A DNA stretch of 64,000 bases from Candidatus Scatomorpha intestinavium (GCA_018712985.1 DVGA01000034.1:1-64000); one strand, 5' to 3'; positions 38,487 through 48,411 are shown, numbered from the stretch's first letter. A program made the numbers and translations. The notes: generated by a model from the letters alone, not told the origin.

Positions 38487-39233
38487 ATGAAGAAAAAAGT
38501 CGTTTTGGACATCCTGAAAGAGGTCGAGGCCGGAAGGCTCTCGGCCGACGACGCTCTTACCCGCCTGAAGCTCGAGCCAATAGAGGAGCTCGGCTTCGCG
38601 CGCGTGGATCTGCACCGCGAGCTGCGCCAGGGCGCGACCGAGGTGATCTACGGCGCGGGGAAGACGCCGGAACAGATTTCGAAAATTATCGGCGCGTTGA
38701 TGGACAACGGCGCGCCGACTGTGCTGACCACACGCATGTCGCAGGAGGCGGCCGACTATGTGGCGGAGCGTCACAAGCTCACCTACGACCCAGTTTCGCG
38801 CGTGGGCATCGCCGGTGAGATGCCGGAGCCGGACGGCGTGGGCACCATTGTCGTGGCGACCGGCGGGACCACGGACATACCCGTGGCCGAGGAGGCGGCG
38901 CTGACCGCCGAGGCCCTCGGGAACAACGTCAAGCGCCTTTACGACGTGGGCGTTTCGGGGATACACCGCCTGCTCGAGCACGCGGACGACATCGTCACCG
39001 CGCGCTGCATCGTGGCCGTCGCGGGCATGGAGGGTGCGCTGCCGAGCGTTATCGGCGGCCTGGCCGACTGCCCGGTCATCGCCGTGCCGACGAGCGTGGG
39101 CTACGGCGCGGCCTTCGGCGGCGTCGCGGCGCTGCTGAGCATGCTCAACTCCTGCGCGAGCGGCCTTTCGGTGGTCAATATAGATAACGGATTCGGCGCG
39201 GGCTATCTCGCCAGCATGATAAACCACCTGTAA
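38487..39233 (+). CDS. larB: Nickel pincer cofactor biosynthesis protein LarB
   Basis: ARVDLHRELRQGATEVIYGAGKTPEQI, VVATGGTTDIPVAEEAALTAE, PTSVGYGAAFGGVAALLSMLNSCASG. Confidence 0.94.
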   Translation: MKKKVVLDILKEVEAGRLSADDALTRLKLEPIEELGFARVDLHRELRQGATEVIYGAGKTPEQISKIIGALMDNGAPTVLTTRMSQEAADYVAERHKLTYDPVSRVGIAGEMPEPDGVGTIVVATGGTTDIPVAEEAALTAEALGNNVKRLYDVGVSGIHRLLEHADDIVTARCIVAVAGMEGALPSVIGGLADCPVIAVPTSVGYGAAFGGVAALLSMLNSCASGLSVVNIDNGFGAGYLASMINHL

Positions 39234-39242
39234 GGAGAGTAT

Positions 39243-40571
39243 ATGAGGACACTTTATCTGGACTGCGGCATGGGCGCGGCGGGCGATATGCTCATGGCCG
39301 CGCTCTCCGAGCTTGCGCCGGACCGCGAGGGCTTTTTGAGGAAAATGGAGGAGCTGGGCCTCCCGGGAGTCGAGGTGAAGCTCACCCGGGCGGAGAGTCA
39401 CGGGATCGCCGGCACGCACGCGGCCGTGACCGTCCACGGGCTCGAGGAGGACGACCAGCCCATGCCGGGTCACGGCCACGACCATGAGCACGGCCACAAC
39501 CACGATCACGATCATGAGCACGATCACGATCATGAGCACGATCACGACCATGAGCATGATCACGACCATGAGCATGATCACGACCATAAGCATGAGCACG
39601 ATCATGAGCACGATCATGAGCACGGGCATCACCACCATGGGCCGCACCTGAGCGACGTGGTGGAGCTCATAAACACCCTGCCCGTCTCGGAGCGGGTAAA
39701 GGCGGACGCCTGCGCGGTGTACGGCGCGATTGCGGAGGCCGAGGGGGCCGCGCACGGCACGACGCCCGATCTTGTGCATTTCCATGAGGTTGGCTCGCTG
39801 GACGCGATCGCCGACGTGGTCGGCGTCTCGCTGCTGATGGAGCAGATAGCGCCCGAGCGCGTTGTGGCCTCGCCCGTGAGGATAGGCTTCGGCACCGTAA
39901 AATGCGCCCACGGCATACTCCCGGTCCCTGCGCCGGCCACGGCGGCGCTGCTGAAGGGCATACCCGTATACGCCGGCGAGCTGAGGGGCGAGATGTGCAC
40001 GCCCACGGGCGCGGCGCTGCTCAAGCACTTCGCCGACAGCTTCGGGAACATGCCGCTGATGGACGTGAGCGCCATCGGCGTGGGCCTCGGCACGCGCGAT
40101 TTCGGCGCGGCAAACTGCCTTCGCGCCTTCCTCGGAGAGGGCGGGGAGGAGCTCCCGCGCATCAGCGAGCTGAGGTGCAATATAGACGACGCGACGCCCG
40201 AGGAGATAGGCTTCGCAATGGAGCTGCTGCTCGAAAAGGGCGCGCTGGATGTATTTACTGTGCCCATCGGCATGAAGAAAAACCGCCCCGCCACCCTTCT
40301 CTGCTGCCTTTGCACGACGGACAGGGAGGAGGAGATGGGCCGGCTGCTGCTCAGGCACACCCCGACGCTCGGCGTGCGGATCTACCGCCCGGAGCGGATG
40401 ACGCTCAGCCGCGGCTTCGAGACGGCCGAGACGGCCTACGGCCCGGTAAGGGTAAAAACCGCCGAGGGCTGGGGCGTCCGCAAGCGCAAGGCGGAATACG
40501 ACGACATAGCCAAAATCGCGCGCGAAAACGGCCTGACCCTGGCAGAGGCAAGGGCGGAGGCGGAAAAGTGA
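39243..40571 (+). CDS. larC: Nickel pincer cofactor biosynthesis protein LarC, single full-length ORF
   Basis: LYLDCGMGAAGDMLMAALSEL, FHEVGSLDAIADVVG, TPTGAALLKHF, RCNIDDATPEEIGFAMELLLEKGALDVFTVPIGMKKNRPATLL. Confidence 0.94.
   Translation: MRTLYLDCGMGAAGDMLMAALSELAPDREGFLRKMEELGLPGVEVKLTRAESHGIAGTHAAVTVHGLEEDDQPMPGHGHDHEHGHNHDHDHEHDHDHEHDHDHEHDHDHEHDHDHKHEHDHEHDHEHGHHHHGPHLSDVVELINTLPVSERVKADACAVYGAIAEAEGAAHGTTPDLVHFHEVGSLDAIADVVGVSLLMEQIAPERVVASPVRIGFGTVKCAHGILPVPAPATAALLKGIPVYAGELRGEMCTPTGAALLKHFADSFGNMPLMDVSAIGVGLGTRDFGAANCLRAFLGEGGEELPRISELRCNIDDATPEEIGFAMELLLEKGALDVFTVPIGMKKNRPATLLCCLCTTDREEEMGRLLLRHTPTLGVRIYRPERMTLSRGFETAETAYGPVRVKTAEGWGVRKRKAEYDDIAKIARENGLTLAEARAEAEK
39471..39647 (+). 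repeat. His/Asp/Glu-rich tandem coding repeat within larC
   Basis: 59 codons HGHDHEHGHNHDHDHEHDHDHEH…HGHHHHGPH built from repeated catgagcacgatcac-type units; 31 His by my count. Confidence 0.9.
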
Positions 40572-40580
40572 CGCTTCCCC

Positions 40581-40609
40581 TTGAACGGTAAGCAGTTTTC
40601 TGTTATAAT
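40581..40609 (+). promoter_or_regulatory. Sigma-A-type promoter upstream of the sigma factor gene
   Basis: TTGAAC, 17-bp spacer, TATAAT (40604-40609). Confidence 0.65.
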
Positions 40610-40691
40610 CAAGCGGCAAAAAATTTTTTTCCGGGTGGCGCAATAAAATGCGCCGCCCAAGCATTATTATGGCAGTCAGGAGGTTGCGGCC

Positions 40692-41255
40692 TTGTTAATG
40701 ACGCTTGGAGCTACGCTTTCCGGAGGCGGAGCAGAGGTGCTTGAAAGCTATCTCGTTCGCATGGCGAACGGGGATATGAGCGCACTTTCCGGGTTGTACG
40801 AGAGGACGCACGCGGCCATATACGGCTACGCGCTATCACTCCTGAAGAATGTACAGGACGCCGAGGACGTAATGCAGGACACCTTTGTAAAGATGTTTCA
40901 CTCCGCAGGGCAGTACCGCAGCGCGGGAAAGCCCATGGCCTATCTGATGACCATCGCGCGCAACGAGGCGCTGATGCGCATCAGGAGCCGGGGAAGGACC
41001 GTGGCTATGTCGCCGGAGGACTGGGAGGAGCAGTTTGCCGACCGGCCGGACATGTCCCAGGAGGATATGCTGACGCTGAAGGCCCTGCTCGACACCCTCT
41101 CGGACGAGGAGCGCGAGATCGTCACGCTCCATGCGCTGACCGGCCTGAAGCACCGCGAGATCGCCTCGCTGCTCGGCCTGGCGCTGCCAACCGTCCTGTC
41201 AAAGTACAACCGTGCCATTAAAAAGCTTGGGAAGTCCCTTAAGGAGGCTGAGTGA
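40692..41255 (+). CDS. RNA polymerase sigma factor, sigma-70 family (ECF-like)
   Basis: YALSLLKNVQDAEDVMQDTFVKMFHSAGQYRSAGKPMAYLMTIARNEALMRIRSR; region 4 LTGLKHREIASLLGLALPTVLSKYNRAIKKL; start TTG 40692 or ATG 40698. Confidence 0.9.
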   Translation: MLMTLGATLSGGGAEVLESYLVRMANGDMSALSGLYERTHAAIYGYALSLLKNVQDAEDVMQDTFVKMFHSAGQYRSAGKPMAYLMTIARNEALMRIRSRGRTVAMSPEDWEEQFADRPDMSQEDMLTLKALLDTLSDEEREIVTLHALTGLKHREIASLLGLALPTVLSKYNRAIKKLGKSLKEAE

Positions 41256-42811
41256 TGGACAACGAGAGGCTCGAACAGCGCATCCGCGACCTGGCCGAGC
41301 ACGCCGCGCCGGATAAGCTCGGCGACGTACTCGCAGCCTGCGAGCAGGACGCCCGGAAAGGAACAATAATAGATATGAATACTGAGGTAAAAAAGAAGAG
41401 AAACCACTTTGTGCCCATAATAGCCGCTGCGGCGGCGGTCGCGCTGATCTGCGCGGCGGGCTTTATCGGATACGGCTTCGGCCGGAACACCGCGCCAACC
41501 GAGGACTCGGTAATTATGCTCGACGTAAACCCCAGCGTGTCCATAAGCGTGGACGACGCAGAGAAGGTCCTCGCTGTGACTGCGCTGAACGCCGACGGCA
41601 GCATTGTGATCGGCGACATGGATTTCACCGGCTCGTCGCTGGACGTGACCGTGAACGCCCTAATTGGCTCCATGCTGCTGAACGGCTATATTGATGACAT
41701 AACCAATTCTATCCTTGTCACCGTTGAAAACGGCGACGCCGACAGGGCCGCCACGCTGCAGAGCCGCGTCACAGAGCTTGTGAACGGCGCCCTCAGCTCC
41801 GACGGGCTGCAGGCCTCCGTCATCAGCCAGACGGTCACGCAGAGCAGCGAGCTGAGCGCCCTTGCGCAGCAGTACGGCATTTCCGAGGGCAAGGCAGAGC
41901 TCATCCGCAAGGTCGTGGCCCTTGACCCGACGCTCACCTTCGAGTCCCTCGTGGGGCTGAGCGTGAACGACATCTCCCTGATAGCCGACTCCCGCTCGCT
42001 GAGCGATTCCACCGTGACCCAGACCGGCTCCGCCAGCGACAAGGGCTACATCGGCGAAGACGCCGCCACCGCGGCCGCTTATGAGCACGCCGGGGTCTCC
42101 TCGGCGGATGTGAGCTACTCCTACGTTGACTACGACAGCGAAAACGGCATCATGGTCTATGAGGTCAAGTTCATCGCCGGCGGCGTTGAGTACGAGTATG
42201 ACGTCAGCGCGCTGGACGGCACCATCGTCAAGTACGAGCGCGACCAGAGCGGAAGCGGCAGCCTGACCCAGACGCAGAGCGGCGACTACATCGGTGAAGA
42301 GGCCGCAAAGGCCGCGGCGCTCGAGCACGCCGGCCTGGCCGAGAGCGATATCACCTGGACCAAGGCCACCTTTGACCGCGAGAACGGCATCATGATATAC
42401 GAGCTGGACTTCATCACAGCGGACTCCAAGTACGACTATGAGGTAAACGCCACCACGGGCGAGATCGTGAAGTCCGAGCGTGAGCTCAGGAACACCGGCG
42501 CCGGGACCGGCACGGCAGCACCGTCCACCACGGCTCCGACCACCACGACGCCCGGCTCCGGCACCACGACGACACCCTCCACCGGAAGCGCCGCCGGCGA
42601 CTTTATAGGCGAGGCCGCGGCGAAGTCCGCTGCGCTCGGGCACGCGGGCGTGTCGGAGAGCGACACCTATCAGATGAAGGTGGAGCTTGACCGCGACGAC
42701 GGCAGGTATATTTACGAGGTCGAATTCAAGGCCGGATACATGGAGTATGAGTACGAGATCGACGCCTACAGCGGCGCCGTGCTCAAGGCCGAGAGCGATT
42801 ACGACGACTGA
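41255..42811 (+). CDS. RsgI-like anti-sigma factor with three C-terminal PepSY-like repeats
   Basis: N-terminal cytosolic segment, one TM, VIMLDVNPSVSISVDDAEKVLAVTALNADGS; three (D/G)xIGExAAxxAAxxHAG… repeats; Thr/Pro-rich linker. Confidence 0.75.
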   Translation: MDNERLEQRIRDLAEHAAPDKLGDVLAACEQDARKGTIIDMNTEVKKKRNHFVPIIAAAAAVALICAAGFIGYGFGRNTAPTEDSVIMLDVNPSVSISVDDAEKVLAVTALNADGSIVIGDMDFTGSSLDVTVNALIGSMLLNGYIDDITNSILVTVENGDADRAATLQSRVTELVNGALSSDGLQASVISQTVTQSSELSALAQQYGISEGKAELIRKVVALDPTLTFESLVGLSVNDISLIADSRSLSDSTVTQTGSASDKGYIGEDAATAAAYEHAGVSSADVSYSYVDYDSENGIMVYEVKFIAGGVEYEYDVSALDGTIVKYERDQSGSGSLTQTQSGDYIGEEAAKAAALEHAGLAESDITWTKATFDRENGIMIYELDFITADSKYDYEVNATTGEIVKSERELRNTGAGTGTAAPSTTAPTTTTPGSGTTTTPSTGSAAGDFIGEAAAKSAALGHAGVSESDTYQMKVELDRDDGRYIYEVEFKAGYMEYEYEIDAYSGAVLKAESDYDD

Positions 42812-42832
42812 ACAGACGCTTAAAAAATAAGA

Positions 42833-42865
42833 GCCCCGCACGGGTTTGCCCGTGCGGGGCTTTTT
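42833..42865. terminator. Strong terminator shared by convergent genes
   Basis: gccccgcacggg-tttg-cccgtgcggggc-ttttt. Confidence 0.85.
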
Positions 42866-42878
42866 GCTGCGGAGGGGC

Positions 42879-43097
42879 TCAGCCGAGGGCCTCAAGATCG
42901 GCCTTGAAGGCGGCGAGGCTCTCTTCTGTGACCATGTCCTCTATGTAGGGCAGGGCATCATTGAAGATAAAGGAGCGGCCGACTTCGAGCAGCGGGTGCT
43001 CCAGAACGTCGGGGATGTTCTTCTGGATGATTTCCATTATCTCCGGGGTGTCGAGCATTTCTCCCACGGTCGTCGTCTCGAATGAATACTTTGCCAT
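42879..43097 (-). CDS. Small conserved-looking protein (72 aa), paralogue of 43142..43354
   Basis: MAKYSFETTTVGEMLDTPEIMEIIQKNIPDVLEHPLLEVGRS…; SD aaggagg upstream. Confidence 0.7.
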   Translation of the reverse strand: MAKYSFETTTVGEMLDTPEIMEIIQKNIPDVLEHPLLEVGRSFIFNDALPYIEDMVTEESLAAFKADLEALG

Positions 43098-43141
43098 TTT
43101 CTTTTCCTCCTTAAAATGTTATTGATATTACGGATTTTCGG

Positions 43142-43354
43142 TTACTCTATCGCCTCGAGGGCGGCCCTCAGCGCGTCGCGTTTCTCCTGGGGGATTTTCT
43201 TCTGACTGTCGAGCACCACGCCCACTTCTTTGCCCTTCACAAGCTTCAGCAGCGGGCTCTCGAGGGCGGCGGGCAGGATTTCCTTGAACACCGCAACGCA
43301 GCGCTCGTCCTTCAGCAGGTCGCCGATTTTACTGTTCCAGCCGTACTTTCCCAT
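43142..43354 (-). CDS. Small conserved-looking protein (70 aa), paralogue of 42879..43097
   Basis: MGKYGWNSKIGDLLKDERCVAVFKEILPAALESPLLKLVKGK…; SD aggag upstream. Confidence 0.7.
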   Translation of the reverse strand: MGKYGWNSKIGDLLKDERCVAVFKEILPAALESPLLKLVKGKEVGVVLDSQKKIPQEKRDALRAALEAIE

Positions 43355-43375
43355 GTCCTTCTCCTTTCTGCTTTT

Positions 43376-43923
43376 TCAGTTCTCTCCGGCGGATTTCCCT
43401 ATCTCTATGCCTTTGTACAGCGCAAGGCGGTTGAGCTCCACGACCTGTTCGCCCTTCGACTCAAATTTGTGACGGAGGCTCGCCATGAACACCTCCGGGT
43501 CGAGCGCGCCGGAGTAGCCGAGCATTGCGCCGACGAGGACTATGTTCGATATCTTGTCGCTGCCGAGCTCGTGGGCTATGTCGTCCGCCGGGACGTCGAC
43601 GACCACGATGTCGCTGCGCTTCAGGGCGGAGGTCGTGCGGTTGATGTTGCGGACGAGCACGCCGCCGCTTTTCAGCTCGGGGGTGAATTTCTTGAACGAG
43701 GACTCGTTCATGACTATGAGCCCGTCGGACTGGCGCGGCAGGGGGGAGACAATCTCCTTGTCGGAGACTATGACCGTGCACTTGGCGCTGCCGCCGCGCT
43801 GCTCCGGGCCGTAGAGCGGCATGAATGTGGCGTGCATGCCGCCCTCCACGGCGCTGGAGGCGAGGGAGATGCCGACCGACATGACGCCCTGGCCGCCGGA
43901 ACCGGAGATTATGAGCGTGAACT

Positions 43924-43927
<4 letters not shown>
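43376..43927 (-). CDS. 2-oxoacid:acceptor oxidoreductase, gamma subunit
   Basis: FTLIISGSGGQGVMSVGISLASSAVEGGMHATFMPLYGPEQRGGSAKCTVIVSD. Confidence 0.93.
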
Positions 43928-44684
<757 letters not shown>

Positions 44685-44685
<1 letters not shown>

Positions 44686-45755
44686 TACTGCTCGCCTCCT
44701 TCTATGATTTTCATGATCGCGGCCTGGGTGCTCTCGTCGTCGACGAGTATGCCGCCGCTGCGGCCGTATTCGTACACCGGGGCCCGGCCGAGGACCTGCA
44801 GCTCTATGTCCTCGCGCATCAGCGCGGGGATGGACATTTCGATGTCGATCAGGCCCTTCACACGGCCGTAGTCAAGGCCGGAGATGGCCTTTTTTGGGAA
44901 GGGGAAGAGCGTGATCGGGCGGATGAGGCCGATTTTTACGCCCTTTTGGCGCAAATCGAGCACTGCCTGCTTTGCCACGCGCGCCGTGATGCCGTAGGCC
45001 ACTATGACCCACTCGGCGTCGTCCACCATGAACTCCTCCACGCGGACGTCGTTTTCCTCCCAGCGCTTTGTGCGCTGCACGGCCAGCTTGTTCTTGCCCT
45101 CGAGCCCTGCTTCGGGGTAAATAGGCGTTATGAGATGCCCGCCGCGCTTTGTGCCGTCGTAGCCGACGGTCCAGCTCTTGCAGGGGCTCGCCGGCAGCTC
45201 CTTCATCGGAGGGAGTTCGACCTCCTCCATCATTGTGCCGAGGCAGCCGTCCATGAGTATCATAACGGGGCTGCGGTCGCGCTCGGCGTACTCGGGGGCC
45301 TCGTACACTATGTCCACGGCCTCCTGTACCGTATATGGCGCGAACACCAGCATACGGAAGCCGCCGTGGCCCGCCGCCTTGGTGGCTTGGAGATAGTCCT
45401 GCTGCGCGGGCTGTATGGAGCCGAGACCAGGGCCGCCGCGCTGCATGTTTACGATCACCGCGGGCAGCTCCGCCGCGGAGAGATAGGATATGCCCTCGCT
45501 CTTGAGCGAAATGCCGGGGCTGGAGGAGCCGGTCATCGCCCGGACGCCGGTGCTGGCTGCGCCGTAGACCATGTTTATCGAGGCGACCTCGCTCTCGCCC
45601 TGTACGAACACGCCGCCGACCTCGGGCAGGCGCCAGGAGAGGTATTCCGGCAGCTCGGACTGCGGGGTTATGGGATAGCCGGCAAAGAAGCGCACGCCCG
45701 CGCGGACGGCGGCCTCGCCGACGGCCTCGTTCCCCTTCATGAATTCTTTGGCCAT
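44685..45755 (-). CDS. 2-oxoacid:acceptor oxidoreductase, alpha subunit
   Basis: FMKGNEAVGEAAVRAGVRFFAGYPITPQSELPEYLSWRLPEVGGVFVQGESEVASINMVYGAA. Confidence 0.93.
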
Positions 45756-45758
45756 GCC

Positions 45759-45968
45759 TCAGCCCTCCTCCTTCAATATCTCCATCGCCGCTTCAGGACA
45801 CACTACAGCGCAGGTGCCGCAGCCGATGCAGAGCGACAGGTCGATCACGGGGTAATAGTGCCCCTTGCTGTTGCGCTTGCCGCCGATGGAGATGGCTTTC
45901 TTAGGGCAGAACTTCACGCAGTAGCCGCAGCTCTTGCAGAGGTTCGCCACAACGCTCGCTTTGTTCAT
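45759..45968 (-). CDS. 4Fe-4S ferredoxin-type delta subunit
   Basis: Two CxxCxxCxxxC motifs (CKSCGYCVKFCP; CIGCGTCAVVCP). Confidence 0.93.
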   Translation of the reverse strand: MNKASVVANLCKSCGYCVKFCPKKAISIGGKRNSKGHYYPVIDLSLCIGCGTCAVVCPEAAMEILKEEG

Positions 45969-45979
45969 TGCCTCATCTC

Positions 45980-46957
45980 CTAACCCTGATACTGTTTGTC
46001 GTAGTTCTTCTGAATTGCCTTGATGGCCTTGGTGATAAAGTCGTTGTACGGCGTGGCTATGCCGTACTGCTTACCGTATTTGACGATCGCGCCGTTGAGC
46101 GTGTCGATCTCCGTCTGGCGCTTGTACATCAGCACGTCCTGGGCCATGGAGGGGTAGTAGTCCTCTATGCTGCCGCCGCTTGCAGTGCGGCGCAGCTCGG
46201 CCATGAAGGCCGGGACCTCCATCGTGCAGCCCCTTGCCGTCGCCACCGCGCAGCATTCGGTCACAACGCCGATGGCGAGGCCCGCGCCGTTCATGTCCTT
46301 CATGATGTCCTTGGACTTCAGCCTGAGTATCGCGCAGAGGGGGTTGAAGGTGCAGTTGGTGATGATTTTCTGCCAGAAATGCGGCGCCACGTCGTCCCAG
46401 AATTTGCAGGGGCAGCCGCCGGCGATGAACAGCCGCTCGAGTTCGGCTCCCGCCGCCTCGGTGAGCGGGCCGCGCTCCAGCGCGCCGAAATTCATCTGCA
46501 GCCCGTCCGCCGAGGGGGAGGATATGCACTTGCCCGGGCCGTCCAGCTCCGTGCCGAGTACTCCGTTGCCGTAGAGTATGCGGCCGGCGGGGACGACCTT
46601 TGCCAGCTTGTCCTCGTTGCCAAGGCCGTTCATCAGCGAGACGAGCACCGTGTTCTCGCCGATGCAGGGAGCGGCGGTTTTGAGCGCGGAGTCGAGCTGC
46701 GGTGTCTTGGTCATGAAGATGACGATGTCCATTGTGCCGATATTCTCGGCGTCATAGGCCGTTTTGAAGCCGGTGAGCTGATAGGTCTCTCCCTCTCCGG
46801 CGTTGATGACGAAGGTGAGACCGTCGGCGGCAATTTTGTCCATGTGCTCCTTGTACGGGTCGACGAGCGTTATGTCCGCGCCGCCGCGCCGCAGATAGGC
46901 CGCAAAAACGCTGCCGGCAGCGCCGGAGCCTATCATTGCGATTTTCATATGCGTCAC
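45980..46957 (-). CDS. Ketopantoate reductase (PanE/ApbA) family protein
   Basis: MKIAMIGSGAAGSVFAAYLRRGGADITLVD; NGLGNEDKL; FWQKIITNCTFNPLCAI. Confidence 0.9.
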   Translation of the reverse strand: MTHMKIAMIGSGAAGSVFAAYLRRGGADITLVDPYKEHMDKIAADGLTFVINAGEGETYQLTGFKTAYDAENIGTMDIVIFMTKTPQLDSALKTAAPCIGENTVLVSLMNGLGNEDKLAKVVPAGRILYGNGVLGTELDGPGKCISSPSADGLQMNFGALERGPLTEAAGAELERLFIAGGCPCKFWDDVAPHFWQKIITNCTFNPLCAILRLKSKDIMKDMNGAGLAIGVVTECCAVATARGCTMEVPAFMAELRRTASGGSIEDYYPSMAQDVLMYKRQTEIDTLNGAIVKYGKQYGIATPYNDFITKAIKAIQKNYDKQYQG

Positions 46958-46997
46958 TCCTTCTTAGAATTATAATTAACGGATATTTACCGTTGCG

Positions 46998-48308
46998 TCA
47001 GATTATGAGCCCGAGTTTTTTCGCCTCGGCCGTGAGTTCGTCCCGGAAATCCGGGTGGGCTATCGATATGAGCCGCTTCGCGCGGTTTTCGAGCGTTTCG
47101 TATTTGAGGTCGGCCACGCCGTACTCGGTGACGATGTACTCCACCTCCGAACGAGGAGTTGTCACCGGCGTGCCGGCCGGGTGGGAGATGACTATTTTCG
47201 AGTGCGGCGTCCCGTCTTTGTCCACGCGCGTGGAGTTGAGCGCGATGAAGGAGTGGCCGCCGCGGCTGAGCTGGGAGCCGCGCACATAGTCGAGCTGCCC
47301 GCCGATGCCGCTGTACTGCCTGAAGCCGATGCCCTCGGAGGCCACCTGCCCTGTTATGTCAACCTGCATCGCGGAGTTCACGGATATCACGTTGTCGTTC
47401 TGCGCGATTATGTAGGGGTCGTTTGAGTACATGAAGCGCCGGGACTCGCACAGCGGGTTGTGGTCGAGGAATTTGTTCATCCTGCCGCTGCCCATGGCGA
47501 AGCCGAAGGTGCTTATGCCGCGGTCGATGCTCTTCATCGAGTTGTCCACCGCGCCGCACTCCATGAGGTCGACCATGGACTCCACAAAGAGCTCTGTGTG
47601 GATGCCGAGGTGGCGCTTGGCCTTGCAGCGGTAGCCCATCGCTATGCCGAGCCCGCCTATGCCGAACTGTATACAGGCCCCGTCCGGGATGCGCTCGGCG
47701 ATGAGGTCGGCGATTTTATTGTCCGTTTCGCCGGGCTCCGATTCGGGCATTACGAAAAGCTCCTCGGTCTTGTCTATCGCGCAGGTGATGTCCTCGATGT
47801 TTATCATGTTGTCCCTGCCGCGGACGAAGGGGATATTCTCGTTGATTTGGACGATCACGTCGCGCGCTGCCTCGCAGAGGGCCGTGTCCATGGGCGTCAG
47901 GCCGAAGCTCATAACGCCGTTTTCGTCCGGGGGAGTTGCCGCCATCATGATGACGTCTCCGGGGTGGACGTTGGCGCGGTCGTCGTATGTGCGGGAGAGC
48001 TGCAATACCTGAGTGTGGACGCGCGAGCCCATTTTGTAGATAAAGGTGCGCTCGGCCGGGCCGAGAAAAAGGCTGTTCACGTCCACATGGCCGTTGCAGG
48101 CCTTCGCCAGGGGGCGGTAGAGCCCGCCGCCGAAGCCCATGTAGATGTTCACGCCCTCGAGCCGGTTTTTCTGCGCTCCCAGCTCGTTGAAGAGCGCATA
48201 CGGCAGGGACGAGTACATTGTGGAGTGAATCGTGTCACCGGAGCGGATGTGGCTGATGGCCTCCGCTGGAGTTACAATCTTGTGGGCGTACTTCTCTCTC
48301 CAGTTCAT
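46998..48308 (-). CDS. Acetyl-CoA hydrolase/transferase (4-hydroxybutyrate CoA-transferase-like)
   Basis: MNWREKYAHKIVTPAEAISHIRSGDTIHSTMYSSLP; CIQFGIGGLGIAMGY; GIGGQLDYVRGSQLSRGGHSFIAL. Confidence 0.92.
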   Translation of the reverse strand: MNWREKYAHKIVTPAEAISHIRSGDTIHSTMYSSLPYALFNELGAQKNRLEGVNIYMGFGGGLYRPLAKACNGHVDVNSLFLGPAERTFIYKMGSRVHTQVLQLSRTYDDRANVHPGDVIMMAATPPDENGVMSFGLTPMDTALCEAARDVIVQINENIPFVRGRDNMINIEDITCAIDKTEELFVMPESEPGETDNKIADLIAERIPDGACIQFGIGGLGIAMGYRCKAKRHLGIHTELFVESMVDLMECGAVDNSMKSIDRGISTFGFAMGSGRMNKFLDHNPLCESRRFMYSNDPYIIAQNDNVISVNSAMQVDITGQVASEGIGFRQYSGIGGQLDYVRGSQLSRGGHSFIALNSTRVDKDGTPHSKIVISHPAGTPVTTPRSEVEYIVTEYGVADLKYETLENRAKRLISIAHPDFRDELTAEAKKLGLII

Positions 48309-48382
48309 GACAGCCTCCTTGCTAAATTATTGGGCATAATGTCAAATAAATCAACGCTAATACAGTTATTTTCTATACCAAT

Positions 48383-48411
48383 ATTATAAACAAGGCGTTT
48401 GAACGCGTCAA
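48383..48411 (-). promoter_or_regulatory. Sigma-A-type promoter of the CoA-transferase/oxidoreductase operon
   Basis: Minus strand TTGACG, 17-bp spacer, TATAAT; small dyad gcgtt-tg-aacgc overlapping the spacer. Confidence 0.7.

Noticed and set aside
39471-39647. CRISPR-like repeat array
   Set aside because: Repeats are contiguous, in frame and encode His/Asp/Glu; there are no spacers
38406-40664. 752-aa minus-strand ORF
   Set aside because: Antisense to larB and larC; its MVVIMLMVVIVLMIV tract is just the complement of the His/Asp repeat
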